A stretch of 64,000 nt of DNA. Source: Thioalkalivibrio versutus (GTDB taxonomy: Bacteria > Pseudomonadota > Gammaproteobacteria > Ectothiorhodospirales > Ectothiorhodospiraceae). The position numbers and the translations under genes are program-made. Shown here in pieces: positions 25,457 through 34,423 of the stretch (position 1 is its first letter; the number at the start of each line of letters is the position of its first letter). Under the pieces are notes generated by a model, which saw nothing but the letters and a program-made list of their open reading frames with translations, searched no databases and was not told the DNA's origin. The stretch lies in the NCBI RefSeq assembly GCF_001999325.1, contig NZ_MVAR01000031.1, positions 1 to 64,000 of the forward strand, in the 5' to 3' direction.

Positions 25457-26905
25457 ATGAATTTCGAGATCCCCAATTTCCTCCCCGCCGTGCCCGAGAT
25501 GTTCGTGCTCGGGATGGCGTGCCTGATCCTGGTGATCGACGCGTTCCTGCCGGATTCGCGGCGTGATGTCACCTACGGCCTGGTGCAGGCGACCCTGGTC
25601 GCGGCGGCGGGTCTGACACTGTGGATGATGGGGCCGGAGACGGTCCTGACCTTCTCGGATACCTTCGTGAAGGACCCGATGGCCGACATCCTGAAGGTGG
25701 CGGTGTACGTGACCAGCTTCCTGGTCTTCCTGTATGCCCGTCCGTACCTGATGGAGCGCGGTATCCACAAGGGCGAGTTCTACGTGCTGGGCCTGTTCGC
25801 GGTGCTCGGCATGATGATCATGATCTCGGGGCACAACCTGCTGACCCTGTACCTGGGCCTGGAGTTGCTGTCGCTGTCGTCCTACGCGCTGGTCGCGTTC
25901 TGGCGCGACAACTCGCGCGCCACCGAGGCGGCCATGAAGTACTTCGTGCTGGGTGCGCTGGCATCTGGTTTGCTGCTCTACGGCATGTCCATGATCTATG
26001 GCATGACCGGTTCGCTGGATATTGCCGTGATCGCCGCCGAATTGGTGGCTGCGGACGAGAGCATGAACGTCCCGCTGGTCTTCGGCCTGGTGTTCCTGGT
26101 GGTCGCCATCGCGTTCAAGCTGGGGGCAGTCCCGTTCCACATGTGGGTGCCGGACGTCTACGACGGCGCGCCCACGGCGGTCACGCTGTTCATCGCCACG
26201 GCGCCGAAGATTGCGGCTTTCGCCTTCCTGATGCGGCTGCTGGTGGAAGGCATGGGGCCACTGCACGCTGACTGGCAGGGCATGCTGATTATCCTCGCGG
26301 TCCTGTCGCTCGCAGTGGGCAACGTGATCGCGATCGCCCAGACCAGCATCAAGCGCATGCTGGCCTATTCGACGATTGCCCATATCGGGTTCCTGTTCAT
26401 GGGGATCTTGGCGGGCACCGACAGCGGGTACGCCTCGGCCATGTTCTACGTGATCGTCTACGCGATCACGGCCGCCGGTGGTTTCGGGATGATCGTGTTC
26501 CTGTCGCGCAAGGGGTACGAAGCGGACCAGATCGATGATTTCAAGGGGCTCGCCAAGCGCAACCCCTGGTTTGCGTTCATCATGCTGCTCCTGTTGTTCT
26601 CCATGGCCGGTGTACCGCCGACCGTCGGCTTCTACGCCAAGCTGGCGGTGATCCAGGCCGCCGTGGGCGCGGAACTGGTCTGGCTGGCGATCGTCGCGGT
26701 GATCTTCTCGATCATTGGCGCCTTCTACTACCTGCGTGTGGTCAAGATGATGTTCTTCGACGACCCCCAGGAAGGTGCCGAGGAGCCGGTCCAGCCGTCC
26801 GGTGCGCTGGCCGCTGCGCTTAGCATTAATGGGCTTGCGGTGCTGCTGTTGGGAATTTTCCCGGGTCTGCTGCTGTCTTTAACCCACTACGCAATTATCG
26901 GGTAA
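25457..26905 (+). CDS. nuoN: NADH-quinone oxidoreductase subunit N
   Basis: NuoN is the third antiporter-like subunit. The 482-residue protein has about 14 helices, including [18 protein letters not shown] with the conserved glutamate, [20 protein letters not shown], and [14 protein letters not shown]. It closes the complex I set; a DUF2818 gene follows three bases later. Confidence 0.96.
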   Translation: MNFEIPNFLPAVPEMFVLGMACLILVIDAFLPDSRRDVTYGLVQATLVAAAGLTLWMMGPETVLTFSDTFVKDPMADILKVAVYVTSFLVFLYARPYLMERGIHKGEFYVLGLFAVLGMMIMISGHNLLTLYLGLELLSLSSYALVAFWRDNSRATEAAMKYFVLGALASGLLLYGMSMIYGMTGSLDIAVIAAELVAADESMNVPLVFGLVFLVVAIAFKLGAVPFHMWVPDVYDGAPTAVTLFIATAPKIAAFAFLMRLLVEGMGPLHADWQGMLIILAVLSLAVGNVIAIAQTSIKRMLAYSTIAHIGFLFMGILAGTDSGYASAMFYVIVYAITAAGGFGMIVFLSRKGYEADQIDDFKGLAKRNPWFAFIMLLLLFSMAGVPPTVGFYAKLAVIQAAVGAELVWLAIVAVIFSIIGAFYYLRVVKMMFFDDPQEGAEEPVQPSGALAAALSINGLAVLLLGIFPGLLLSLTHYAIIG

Positions 26906-26908
26906 CTC

Positions 26909-27253
26909 GTGACACAGTGGATTCCGTTTGATGTTCTAGTCTGGGGGTTTGTGGTGGTGGCGTTTATCAGCGCCAACCTGCCCTGGCTCAGTGATCGTAT
27001 CGGCCTGATGGTGGTGCCGGAGAGTGGCATCAAGGGGCCGTGGACCCGCATTGGCGAATGGCTGGTGCTGTATATCGTGATCGGCGCCATCGGGAAGGGG
27101 CTGGAGTTCCAGGCGACCGGCGGTATCCATCCGCAGGGTTGGGAGTTCTACGTGATCACCCTGTCGCTGTTCGCGATGTTTGCCCTGCCCGGATACATCT
27201 GGCGCTACGACCTGCGTCCACACCTGCGGGCTGGCCAGCGCCGGGCACGGTAG
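26909..27253 (+). CDS. DUF2818 family membrane protein
   Basis: A 114-residue protein of unknown role found at the end of nuo operons in many beta- and some gammaproteobacteria. It has three likely membrane helices (about 7-24, 50-67 and 80-100) and the family-type sequence FISANLPWLSDR near the N-terminus. The start is a GTG four bases after the nuoN stop, so it is almost certainly cotranscribed with nuo. By position it may assist complex I assembly or stability; that is inference from context only. Confidence 0.85.
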   Translation: MTQWIPFDVLVWGFVVVAFISANLPWLSDRIGLMVVPESGIKGPWTRIGEWLVLYIVIGAIGKGLEFQATGGIHPQGWEFYVITLSLFAMFALPGYIWRYDLRPHLRAGQRRAR

Positions 27254-27261
27254 TAAATAAT

Positions 27262-27294
27262 CGGCGACAGCCCTTGCGGGGCGGGTCGCCGCTT
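27262..27294 (+). terminator. Hairpin after the nuo operon
   Basis: CGGCGAC (27262-27268) pairs with GTCGCCG (27285-27291), with inner GCCC/GGGC pairing, then CTTT. This probably ends nuo transcripts. The metY -35 box lies within its loop side. Confidence 0.6.
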
Positions 27295-27303
27295 TGGTAT
27301 AGT
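27274..27303 (+). promoter_or_regulatory. Putative promoter of metY-rimP-nusA
   Basis: TTGCGG (27274-27279) and TATAGT (27298-27303) are 18 bases apart. The -10 box ends 13 bases before the first base of the initiator tRNA, a spacing expected for a tRNA promoter. The -35 overlaps the nuo terminator hairpin. Confidence 0.6.
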
Positions 27304-27316
27304 TCTGCGTCTCGGA

Positions 27317-27393
27317 TGCGGGGTGGAGCAGTCTGGCAGCTCGTCGGGCTCATAACCCGAAGGTCGCAGGTTCAAATCCTGCCCCCGCTACCA
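27317..27393 (+). tRNA. metY: Initiator tRNA-fMet(CAT)
   Basis: The 77-base gene has anticodon CAT in a stem with the three consecutive G:C pairs (GGG/CCC) that mark initiators, T-loop TTCAAAT, and encoded CCA. Position 1 is T opposite T at position 72, so the first acceptor pair is mismatched, as required for formylation and initiation, though C1:A72 is the common form. It sits just upstream of rimP-nusA-infB, exactly the metY position in E. coli. Confidence 0.96.
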
Positions 27394-27403
27394 ATTGTCA
27401 GAG

Positions 27404-27425
27404 AGGCCCCGTACGGGGCCTTTTT
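27404..27425 (+). terminator. Rho-independent terminator after metY
   Basis: AGGCCCC (27404-27410) and GGGGCCT (27415-27421) form a perfect stem with a GTAC loop, followed by TTTTT. It is 11 bases after the tRNA CCA end. rimP-nusA transcription from the metY promoter would have to read through it. Confidence 0.85.
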
Positions 27426-27525
27426 GTTAAGGGTCTTCGCCCGGTGTGGTGAATCGCCCTTGGGCCGCGCTCCCGCGCGCCTCGCAGCACCCAAGGTGTT
27501 GCTGTCATCTGGAGAGGTGTACGAG

Positions 27526-27547
27526 GGGCGTTCGGCGCCCTTTTTTT
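27526..27547 (+). terminator. Second terminator, in the rimP leader
   Basis: GGGCG (27526-27530) and CGCCC (27536-27540) around TTCGG are followed by seven T's. It lies 44 bases before the rimP start. Together with the hairpin at 27404 it makes a leader with two intrinsic terminators, suggestive of attenuation or antitermination control of the nusA operon. Confidence 0.7.
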
Positions 27548-27590
27548 GTTTCCGGGTCCCGCCAAAGGGACGGAGTCGATCGAGACGCCC

Positions 27591-28046
27591 TTGTCGCAGA
27601 AGGCTGAACAACTGAAAACACTGCTGACCCCGGTTGTCGAGGGGGAAGGCATGCAGCTGTGGGGGCTGGAGTATCACTCCGGTTCCACGCCGCCTGTCGT
27701 GCGGATCTATATCGATGGCGAGAATGGCGTCACGGTGGACGATTGCGCGCGCGTCAGCGATCAGGCCGGTGCGGTCATCGAGGTCGAGGAGGCTCTGAAG
27801 GGGAACTACACCCTGGAGGTGTCCAGCCCCGGTATCGAACGCCCTCTGTTTACCCCCGAGCAGTTCCGGACCTACATCGGTCATCCGGTGAAGGTGCGTC
27901 TGGCATGGCCGGAGCATGACCGCCGCAATTTCCGTGGCGTACTGCTGTCGGTGGAAGATCCGATGATCGAGGTGGAAGTGGACGGCATGGCCTACGAGCT
28001 GCCGCTGGCCGCGATCCACAACGCGCGTGTCCTTGAGCAGCTATAA
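27591..28046 (+). CDS. rimP: Ribosome maturation factor RimP
   Basis: RimP assists 30S subunit maturation. The predicted 151-residue protein has the conserved IYID segment, VTVDDCARVSDQAGA, LEVSSPGIERPLF (diagnostic) and a C-terminal SH3-like domain. I chose the TTG at 27591 because the encoded MSQKAEQL matches the length of known RimP; an in-frame TTG at 27546 is inside the terminator T-run. The ribosome site is weak (GAGA), so the exact start is uncertain. rimP-nusA-infB is a conserved operon. Confidence 0.92.
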   Translation: MSQKAEQLKTLLTPVVEGEGMQLWGLEYHSGSTPPVVRIYIDGENGVTVDDCARVSDQAGAVIEVEEALKGNYTLEVSSPGIERPLFTPEQFRTYIGHPVKVRLAWPEHDRRNFRGVLLSVEDPMIEVEVDGMAYELPLAAIHNARVLEQL

Positions 28047-28056
28047 AAAATAGCTG
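28038..28056 (+). other. Short hairpin at the rimP stop
   Basis: CAGCTAT (28038-28044) pairs with ATAGCTG (28050-28056) across five A's, overlapping the rimP stop codon. A second small hairpin (CGGCAG/CTGCCG, 28090-28105) precedes the nusA ribosome site. These may pace expression of nusA, but no function is shown. Confidence 0.35.
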
Positions 28057-28123
28057 TAGTCCAGGGCGCTGCTACGCTTTTTGTTGAATCGGCAGGCAAC
28101 TGCCGAGTGCGGAGAGGCAAGAC

Positions 28124-29617
28124 ATGAACAAGGAGATCCTGCTGGTCGCTGATGCCGTGGCGAACGAGAAGGGAGTGGAGAAGGACATCATCTTCGAAGC
28201 CCTGGAATCGGCCCTGGCGATGGCGACCCGCAAGTACCACGGCGGCAAGATGGACGTGCGCGTGAGCATCGACCGCGAGGAGGGTGATTACGAGGCCTTC
28301 CGGCGCTGGACCGTGGTGGACGACGAGGACCCCGAGTTCGAATCCCCGGAATACCAGACGCTGCTGTCCTATGCCCAGCAGAAGAATCCGGATGCCCAGG
28401 TCGGCGACGTGATCGAGGAGCCGGTCGAGGCCGTGGACTTCGGTCGCATTGCGGCCCAGGCCGCGAAGCAGGTCATCGTGCAGAAAGTACGCGAAGCCGA
28501 GCGAGCCAAGGTCGTCGCGGAGTACCAGGATCGCGTTGGCACGCTGGTCATGGGGATCGTCAAGCGTACGGATCGCAATGGCACCTATGTGGACCTCGGG
28601 AGCAACGCCGAGGCCCTGATCCCGCGCGAACACATGATCCCGCGCGAGACCGTGCGTACCAATGACCGGCTGCGCGGCTATCTCAAGGAGATCCGCCCCG
28701 AGGCCCGTGGCCCGCAGTTGATCCTCAGCCGCACCGCGCCGGAGTTCCTGATGGAGCTGTTCAAGCTCGAGGTGCCCGAGGTCGGCCAGAACATTATCGA
28801 CATCATGGGCGCGGCCCGTGACCCGGGTATGCGTGCCAAGATTGCGGTGCGCTCCAACGACCCGCGTCTGGATCCGGTCGGCGCCTGCGTCGGCATGCGC
28901 GGCTCGCGTGTGCAGTCGGTGTCCAACGAGCTGGCCGGCGAGCGCATCGACATCATTGTCTGGGACGAGAATCCGGCTCAGTTCGTGATCAATGCGATGT
29001 CGCCGGCGGAGGTCCTGTCGATCGTGGTCGACGAGGACAAGCAGTCGATGGATATCGCGGTCGAGGAAGACAAGCTGTCGCTGGCCATCGGCCGTGGCGG
29101 CCAGAACATCCGCCTGGCCTCCCAGCTGACCGGCTGGGAACTGAACGTGATGACCGAGGAACAGGCGGCCGAAAAGAGCGACGCCGAGGCCCAGCAGTTG
29201 GTCGCGTTCTTCATGGAGGCCCTGGATGTCGACGAGGAAGTTGCCAGCATCCTGGTTCAGGAAGGCTTTACGACCCTGGACGAAGTGGCCTATGTGGAAG
29301 AGGCAGAACTGCTGGCGATCGAGGAGTTCGACGAGGCCATGGTCGAGGAGCTGCGCAATCGTGCGAGCGACGCGCTCCTGACCAAGGCCATCGCGGCCGA
29401 GGGTGGCGATGGCTATCAGCCCGCGGAGGATCTCCTCGGCATGGAAGGCATGAGCCCGGCGCTGGCGAACAAGCTGGCGTCACATGGCGTGTGCACCATG
29501 GAGGACCTGGCGGAGCAGGCATCCGACGACGTGGTCGAGATGACCGGCCTGGATACGGAAGAGGCGTCGGCGCTGATTATGACGGCGCGCGCCCCGTGGT
29601 TCGAAACCGGGGAGTAA
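28124..29617 (+). CDS. nusA: Transcription termination/antitermination factor NusA
   Basis: NusA binds RNA polymerase and modulates pausing, termination and antitermination. The 497-residue protein has the N-terminal polymerase-binding domain (1-130), an S1 domain (about 135-200, [17 protein letters not shown]), two KH domains (about 200-345, with VGMRGSRVQ and [12 protein letters not shown]), and two C-terminal acidic helix-hairpin-helix repeats (about 365-490) like the E. coli protein. AGGCAAG lies before the ATG. infB follows. Confidence 0.97.
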   Translation: MNKEILLVADAVANEKGVEKDIIFEALESALAMATRKYHGGKMDVRVSIDREEGDYEAFRRWTVVDDEDPEFESPEYQTLLSYAQQKNPDAQVGDVIEEPVEAVDFGRIAAQAAKQVIVQKVREAERAKVVAEYQDRVGTLVMGIVKRTDRNGTYVDLGSNAEALIPREHMIPRETVRTNDRLRGYLKEIRPEARGPQLILSRTAPEFLMELFKLEVPEVGQNIIDIMGAARDPGMRAKIAVRSNDPRLDPVGACVGMRGSRVQSVSNELAGERIDIIVWDENPAQFVINAMSPAEVLSIVVDEDKQSMDIAVEEDKLSLAIGRGGQNIRLASQLTGWELNVMTEEQAAEKSDAEAQQLVAFFMEALDVDEEVASILVQEGFTTLDEVAYVEEAELLAIEEFDEAMVEELRNRASDALLTKAIAAEGGDGYQPAEDLLGMEGMSPALANKLASHGVCTMEDLAEQASDDVVEMTGLDTEEASALIMTARAPWFETGE

Positions 29618-29696
29618 GCCCCGGTCGCTCGTCTCGCGGACGCGTATCACAGGCTGTCGGTTGGCCTGAAAAGAATCTGGAATGGAGGTAGGCGCC

Positions 29697-32447
29697 ATGG
29701 CGCAAATGACAGTGCAGCAATTCGCGGAATCGGTGGGAACACCGGTTGACCGCCTCATGGTTCAGCTCAAGGAGGCGGGCGTCGAGGTCGATGGTCCGGA
29801 AGCGGCGATCACCGATGCCGAAAAGCGCAAGCTGCTCGATCACCTCCGTCAGGCGCATGGCGAGGGCGACGCAGGGCGCGTGACCCTGAAGCGCCGGACC
29901 CAGGCGCAGACCCTCAAGGTCAGCTCCGGCCAGGGGCGCTCCAAGACGGTTAACGTCGAGGTGCGCAAGAAGCGGACCCTGAAGCCCAAGCCCGCCGAGG
30001 CACAGCCCGAGGCCCCGGTGGAAGAGCCGCCGGTAGCCGAGGAGCAACAGGCCCCGGCGCCCGAGGCCCCGGAAGAAATCCGTGCCGCCGGCCCGGCGGA
30101 AGAAGCGGCCCCCGAGGCCCCGGTCGAGGACGAGACCTCGGTCGCCGAAGAGGTGCCGGTCGAGGAGCCCAAGGCCGAAGAGCCGGTCGTCGAGACCCCG
30201 GCCGAGCCGGAACCCGAGCTGGCCGAAGAGGCCCCAGTCGAGGAGCCCGCTGCCGAACCGGAGCCCGTGCCCGAGAAGCCGAAACGTCCGCTTAGCCGTA
30301 CCGAGCAGCTGGCGCTGCAGGTGGAGGCCGAGCGCGAAGCCCAGCGCAAGGCGTCCGACGCGCGCAAGCAGGAAGCCGTTGAACGCGAAGAACGCCAGAA
30401 GCGTCGGGCGAAAGAGCTCGAGGCCCAGGAGGCCAAGCGCGAGAAGGAAGAACAGACACGGTTGGAGCGCGAAGCCGCAGCCCGGCAGGCCGCTCCGGCG
30501 GCTGCTGCCCCGGCAGCCGATGCCAAGGCCGGCAAGGGCGCCCGCAAGGGTGGTCGCAAAGACGAGCGCAAGGAACTGCATGTCGCCGGGGACCGCCGCG
30601 GTCGCCGCAAGAAGGGCGAGAGCCGCAAGGCCCAGTCCGCAGCGGCTCAGGCCGTGACCAGCAAGCACGGCTTTGCCAAGCCGACCGCGCCGGTGGTGCG
30701 GGATGTCGAGGTGCCGGAAACCATTACCGTGGCCGACTTGGCCCAGGCGATGGCGATCAAGGCGCCGCAGCTGATCAAGGCCCTGATGGGCATGGGCGTG
30801 ATGGCGACCATCAATCAGTCGATTGATCAGGACACCGCGATGCTGGTGGTCGAGGAGATGGGGCATAACCCGATCGCCGCGAAGGAAACCTCGGTCGAGG
30901 ACGAGATCGATACCGGTCTCGAGCAGAATGCCGAGGCCCGTCCGCGGCCGCCGGTGGTGACCGTGATGGGTCACGTCGACCACGGGAAGACCTCGCTGCT
31001 GGACTATATCCGCAAGGAGAAGGTCGCCTCTGGCGAGGCAGGCGGGATTACCCAGCACATCGGCGCCTACCACGTGAAGAACAACCACGATGGCGTGACC
31101 TTCCTGGATACCCCGGGGCATGCCGCGTTTACCGCAATGCGTGCCCGCGGCGCCCAATCCACCGACATTGTGATCCTGGTGGTTGCGGCGGATGACGGCG
31201 TGATGCCGCAGACCATCGAGGCGATCCAGCATGCGAAGGCTGCGGGCGTGCCGATGGTCGTGGCGGTCAACAAGGTCGACAAGCCCGAGGCCGAACCGGA
31301 TCGGGTCATGAACGAACTGGCCCAGCACGAGGTCATCCCCGAGTCCTGGGGCGGCGATACCCAGTTCATTCAGGTCTCCGCCCATACCGGCCAGGGGATC
31401 GACGATCTGCTGGAGTCCCTGGGGCTGCAGGCCGAGGTGATGGAGCTGAAGGCCCCGGACGAGGGTCCGGCGCGTGGTGTGGTCATCGAATCGCGCCTGG
31501 AGAAAGGCCGCGGTCCGGTGGCGACCATTCTGGTCCAGTCCGGCAAGCTCAAGCACGGCGACATCGTGCTCTCGGGCAAGGAATACGGCCGCGTGCGGGC
31601 GATGTTCGACGACACTGGTGTGGCCGTGAAGGAAGTCGGCCCGTCGATGCCGGTCGAGGTCCTGGGCCTGTCCGGGGTGCCGGACGCTGGCGACGAGGTG
31701 TTGGTGGTGGCCGATGACAAGACGGCCCGCGAGGTCGCAGAACATCGCGACACCAAGCAGCGCGAGCGCAAGCTGGCCGCGCAACAGGCGTCGAAGCTGG
31801 AGAACATCTTCAACCAGATGCAGGACGGCCAGATCGCGACCGTGAACATCCTGATCAAGGCGGATGTGCAGGGCTCGGCCGAGGCCCTGCGCGAGTCGCT
31901 GATCAAGCTGTCCACCGACGAGGTCCGCGTGAAGGTGGTCTCCGCCGGGGTGGGCGGGATCTCCGAGTCCGACATGAACCTGGCGATGGCCTCCGAGGCG
32001 ATCGTGATCGCGTTCAACGTGCGTGCCGATGCGGGCGCGAAGCGCCTCGCGGCGGAGAACGAGATCGACGTGCGCTACTACTCGGTGATCTACGAGGCGA
32101 TCGACGACGTGAAGCAGGCGCTGTCCGGTCTGCTGTCGGCCGAGATCCGCGAAGAGATCGTCGGCCTGGCGCAGGTGCGCGACGTGTTCAAGGCCTCGGG
32201 CTTTGGTCAGGTGGCCGGCTGTCTGGTGATGGAGGGCGCGGTCAAGCGGGGCAACCCGATCCGCGTGCTGCGCGACAACGTCGTAATCTACGAGGGCGAG
32301 CTGGAGAGCCTGCGTCGCTTCAAGGACGATGTGAACGAGGTCAAGGCCGGTACCGAATGTGGTATCGCGGTGAAGAACTACAACGACGTGAAGGCGGGTG
32401 ACCAGATCGAGGTCTTCCAGCGCGTCGAGGTGGCCCGGACGCTCTGA
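29697..32447 (+). CDS. infB: Translation initiation factor IF-2
   Basis: IF-2 is the GTPase that delivers initiator tRNA to the 30S subunit and promotes subunit joining. The 916-residue protein has an N-terminal IF2_N domain (1-50), a long Glu/Pro/Ala-rich then Lys/Arg-rich charged linker (about 90-320), a second IF2_N motif, and the G domain with [16 protein letters not shown] and NKVDK, followed by domains II-IV. I chose the ATG at 29697, which has GGAGGT seven bases upstream; an earlier in-frame ATG at 29682 contains that ribosome site within its own reading frame. Its stop overlaps the rbfA ATG. Confidence 0.97.
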   Translation: MAQMTVQQFAESVGTPVDRLMVQLKEAGVEVDGPEAAITDAEKRKLLDHLRQAHGEGDAGRVTLKRRTQAQTLKVSSGQGRSKTVNVEVRKKRTLKPKPAEAQPEAPVEEPPVAEEQQAPAPEAPEEIRAAGPAEEAAPEAPVEDETSVAEEVPVEEPKAEEPVVETPAEPEPELAEEAPVEEPAAEPEPVPEKPKRPLSRTEQLALQVEAEREAQRKASDARKQEAVEREERQKRRAKELEAQEAKREKEEQTRLEREAAARQAAPAAAAPAADAKAGKGARKGGRKDERKELHVAGDRRGRRKKGESRKAQSAAAQAVTSKHGFAKPTAPVVRDVEVPETITVADLAQAMAIKAPQLIKALMGMGVMATINQSIDQDTAMLVVEEMGHNPIAAKETSVEDEIDTGLEQNAEARPRPPVVTVMGHVDHGKTSLLDYIRKEKVASGEAGGITQHIGAYHVKNNHDGVTFLDTPGHAAFTAMRARGAQSTDIVILVVAADDGVMPQTIEAIQHAKAAGVPMVVAVNKVDKPEAEPDRVMNELAQHEVIPESWGGDTQFIQVSAHTGQGIDDLLESLGLQAEVMELKAPDEGPARGVVIESRLEKGRGPVATILVQSGKLKHGDIVLSGKEYGRVRAMFDDTGVAVKEVGPSMPVEVLGLSGVPDAGDEVLVVADDKTAREVAEHRDTKQRERKLAAQQASKLENIFNQMQDGQIATVNILIKADVQGSAEALRESLIKLSTDEVRVKVVSAGVGGISESDMNLAMASEAIVIAFNVRADAGAKRLAAENEIDVRYYSVIYEAIDDVKQALSGLLSAEIREEIVGLAQVRDVFKASGFGQVAGCLVMEGAVKRGNPIRVLRDNVVIYEGELESLRRFKDDVNEVKAGTECGIAVKNYNDVKAGDQIEVFQRVEVARTL

Positions 32448-32914
32448 TGCCCGGTAACCGCGACTTCCATCGTTCCGACCGTGTCGGGGAGCAGATCCAG
32501 CGCGAGCTGGCCGAGCTCATCCGCATGGAGGTCAAGGACCCGCGGGTCGGCATGATCACGCTGGCCGGGGTCGAGGTGTCGCGCGATCTGGCGTATGCCC
32601 GAGTGTATTTCACCCAGCTCGGCGGGGCCGAGAAGGGTCAGGAGGCGCAGAAGGGCTTGAACAGCGCCGCCGGTTTTCTGCGTCGGGCCCTGGGGCAGCG
32701 CATGCGTCTGCGCTCGGTGCCGCAACTGCGCTTCATCTATGACGATACGCCGGAGCGCGGTGCGCACCTGTCGTCACTGATCAACCAGGCGCTGGCCGAG
32801 GATCGGGCGCATCATGCGGACGATCCCGAGGCCCCGGATGGGGACGGCGCGGCAGATGACGGTGGCTCCGACGAGCGACGCGATCCGGACGAGGGACCGG
32901 AACGCGGGGCCTGA
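32447..32914 (+). CDS. rbfA: Ribosome-binding factor A
   Basis: RbfA is a KH-fold protein needed for late 16S rRNA 5'-end processing and cold growth. The first ~110 of 155 residues are the conserved domain (RVGEQIQRELAELIRMEVKDPR in separated motifs, then RSVPQLRFIYDDT). The last ~40 residues are Asp/Glu-rich and probably disordered, longer than in E. coli; such acidic tails fit a salt-adapted organism. It overlaps infB by one base (TGATG) and is followed by truB. Confidence 0.95.
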   Translation: MPGNRDFHRSDRVGEQIQRELAELIRMEVKDPRVGMITLAGVEVSRDLAYARVYFTQLGGAEKGQEAQKGLNSAAGFLRRALGQRMRLRSVPQLRFIYDDTPERGAHLSSLINQALAEDRAHHADDPEAPDGDGAADDGGSDERRDPDEGPERGA

Positions 32915-32945
32915 GCCCGGGCGTTTTCGGCCGGGCGTTTCATCC

Positions 32946-33917
32946 ATGGCGAGCAAGCGGCGCGAGGTCGACGGCATCCTGTTGCTGGACAAGCCGCGGG
33001 GGCGCAGCTCCAACCAGGCGCTGGGCCGGGTCAAGTATCTGTTGCAGGCGAAGAAGGCCGGTCATACCGGGGCACTGGACCCGCGGGCGACGGGCCTTTT
33101 GCCGTTGTGCTTCGGGCAGGCCACCAAGGTCTCTGGCTGGCTGCTGGATGCGGACAAGCGCTATGTCGCCGAGGCGCGCCTGGGGGTTGAGACGGACAGC
33201 GCGGACCTCGATGGCGCAGTGATCCGCGAGGCGGCGGTGCCGCCCATCGAGCCGGCCACCCTGCGCGAGCTGGAGCGGCGGTTCAGTGGCGACCAGGCGC
33301 AAGTCCCGCCAATGGTCTCGGCCCTAAAGCATCAGGGCAAGCGCCTGTATGAGCTCGCGCGTCAGGGTGTGGAGGTGGATCGCCCCCCGCGTCCGGTGCA
33401 GATACATTCCCTGGAGATCGAGCAGATCGCGGCGGACGGCCTGCGTTTGACGGTGCATTGCTCCAAGGGGACCTATATCCGTTCGCTGGTTGCCGACATC
33501 GGGCATGCGCTCGGTTGTGGAGCGGCGGTGGATACGTTGCACCGGGTCGGGCACGGCCACTTCGACGCCGCCGCGATGGTCTCGCTGGATGCCATTGAGG
33601 CGGCCTTCGAGGCGGGCGGGGTCGCCGCCATCGAGGCCTTGCTGCAACCGGCGGAGGCGGCGCTGGCGCACTGGCCGTCGGTCACGCTCGACGCCGCCGC
33701 CAGCGCCGCCATGCGCCATGGCAACCCGGCCGCGCCGACCGCCGTGGTCGGGCAGGCCCCAGGGGCGGCGGATGCGCCGTACGAAGGGGATACTGGCTGG
33801 CCCCTGGTGCGGATTTTTGATGATGGTGGCCGCTTCCTGGCGGTCGGTGTTCGCGACCCCGACGGGCAGATCCGGGCGCGCCGTTTGTTCGTGCCGGCGG
33901 CGCACGCGCCGGCCTGA
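32946..33917 (+). CDS. truB: tRNA pseudouridine(55) synthase TruB
   Basis: TruB makes the pseudouridine at position 55 in the T-loop of tRNAs. The 323-residue protein has the catalytic aspartate in GHTGALDPRATGLLPLC near residue 45, the YVAEARLG and CSKGTYIRSLVADIG motifs, and a C-terminal PUA-like domain. I start at the ATG encoding MASKRREVDGILLLDKP; the frame is open upstream through the rbfA end, but that is not TruB sequence. Confidence 0.96.
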   Translation: MASKRREVDGILLLDKPRGRSSNQALGRVKYLLQAKKAGHTGALDPRATGLLPLCFGQATKVSGWLLDADKRYVAEARLGVETDSADLDGAVIREAAVPPIEPATLRELERRFSGDQAQVPPMVSALKHQGKRLYELARQGVEVDRPPRPVQIHSLEIEQIAADGLRLTVHCSKGTYIRSLVADIGHALGCGAAVDTLHRVGHGHFDAAAMVSLDAIEAAFEAGGVAAIEALLQPAEAALAHWPSVTLDAAASAAMRHGNPAAPTAVVGQAPGAADAPYEGDTGWPLVRIFDDGGRFLAVGVRDPDGQIRARRLFVPAAHAPA

Positions 33918-33937
33918 GCGTGCCCGGTCTCTTTCTG

Positions 33938-33965
33938 TTCACGTCGTCGTGCGTCGTGCTACCAT
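33938..33965 (+). promoter_or_regulatory. Possible rpsO promoter
   Basis: TTCACG (33938-33943) and TACCAT (33960-33965) are 16 bases apart, about 66 bases before the rpsO ATG. Both boxes match 4 of 6 consensus bases. rpsO has its own promoter in E. coli, which makes this reasonable but not certain. Confidence 0.35.
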
Positions 33966-34031
33966 TGCCCGCCTATCGCCAGCGCCACTGGTCGGTTAAC
34001 GGTTTAGAAATTTTTCAGGAGTCAGGTTTTC

Positions 34032-34301
34032 ATGTCGCTCACCACCGAAGAAAAATCGGCCATCGTCGAGAAGCACAAGCGCGATCCCAACGACACCGGT
34101 TCGCCGGAAGTCCAGGTCGCGCTGCTGACGGCCCGCATCCAGCATCTGATGGGGCACTTCGACAAGCACAAGCAGGATCATCACTCGCGCCGCGGCCTGT
34201 TGAAGATGGTCAGCACGCGCCGCAAGTTGCTGACCTATCTCAAGCGTCATGACCAGGAGCGCTATCAGGCCCTGGTTCAGGAGCTTGGGCTGCGCCGCTA
34301 A
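34032..34301 (+). CDS. rpsO: 30S ribosomal protein S15
   Basis: S15 is a primary 16S rRNA-binding protein of the small-subunit platform. The 89-residue length and the all-helical sequence with [31 protein letters not shown] and LLTYLKRHD are typical. CAGGAG lies 10 bases before the ATG. pnp follows after a hairpin, as in E. coli. Confidence 0.98.
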   Translation: MSLTTEEKSAIVEKHKRDPNDTGSPEVQVALLTARIQHLMGHFDKHKQDHHSRRGLLKMVSTRRKLLTYLKRHDQERYQALVQELGLRR

Positions 34302-34311
34302 GGCCGGCATG

Positions 34312-34340
34312 ACGGGCCCGCGCCATTGGTGCGGGCCCGT
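34312..34340 (+). terminator. rpsO-pnp intergenic hairpin
   Basis: ACGGGCCCGC (34312-34321) and GCGGGCCCGT (34331-34340) form a perfect 10-bp stem with a nine-base loop, followed by TCGCTTTC. In E. coli the equivalent region has an rpsO terminator and an RNase III site controlling pnp; a comparable role here is likely by analogy. Confidence 0.7.
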
Positions 34341-34423
34341 TCGCTTTCGGGCCGGCACCAATGGGTCGCGAGAGCGAGAATTCAGGCATCAAAGTCGCAA
34401 GAACACGGGAAACGGGAAATAAC

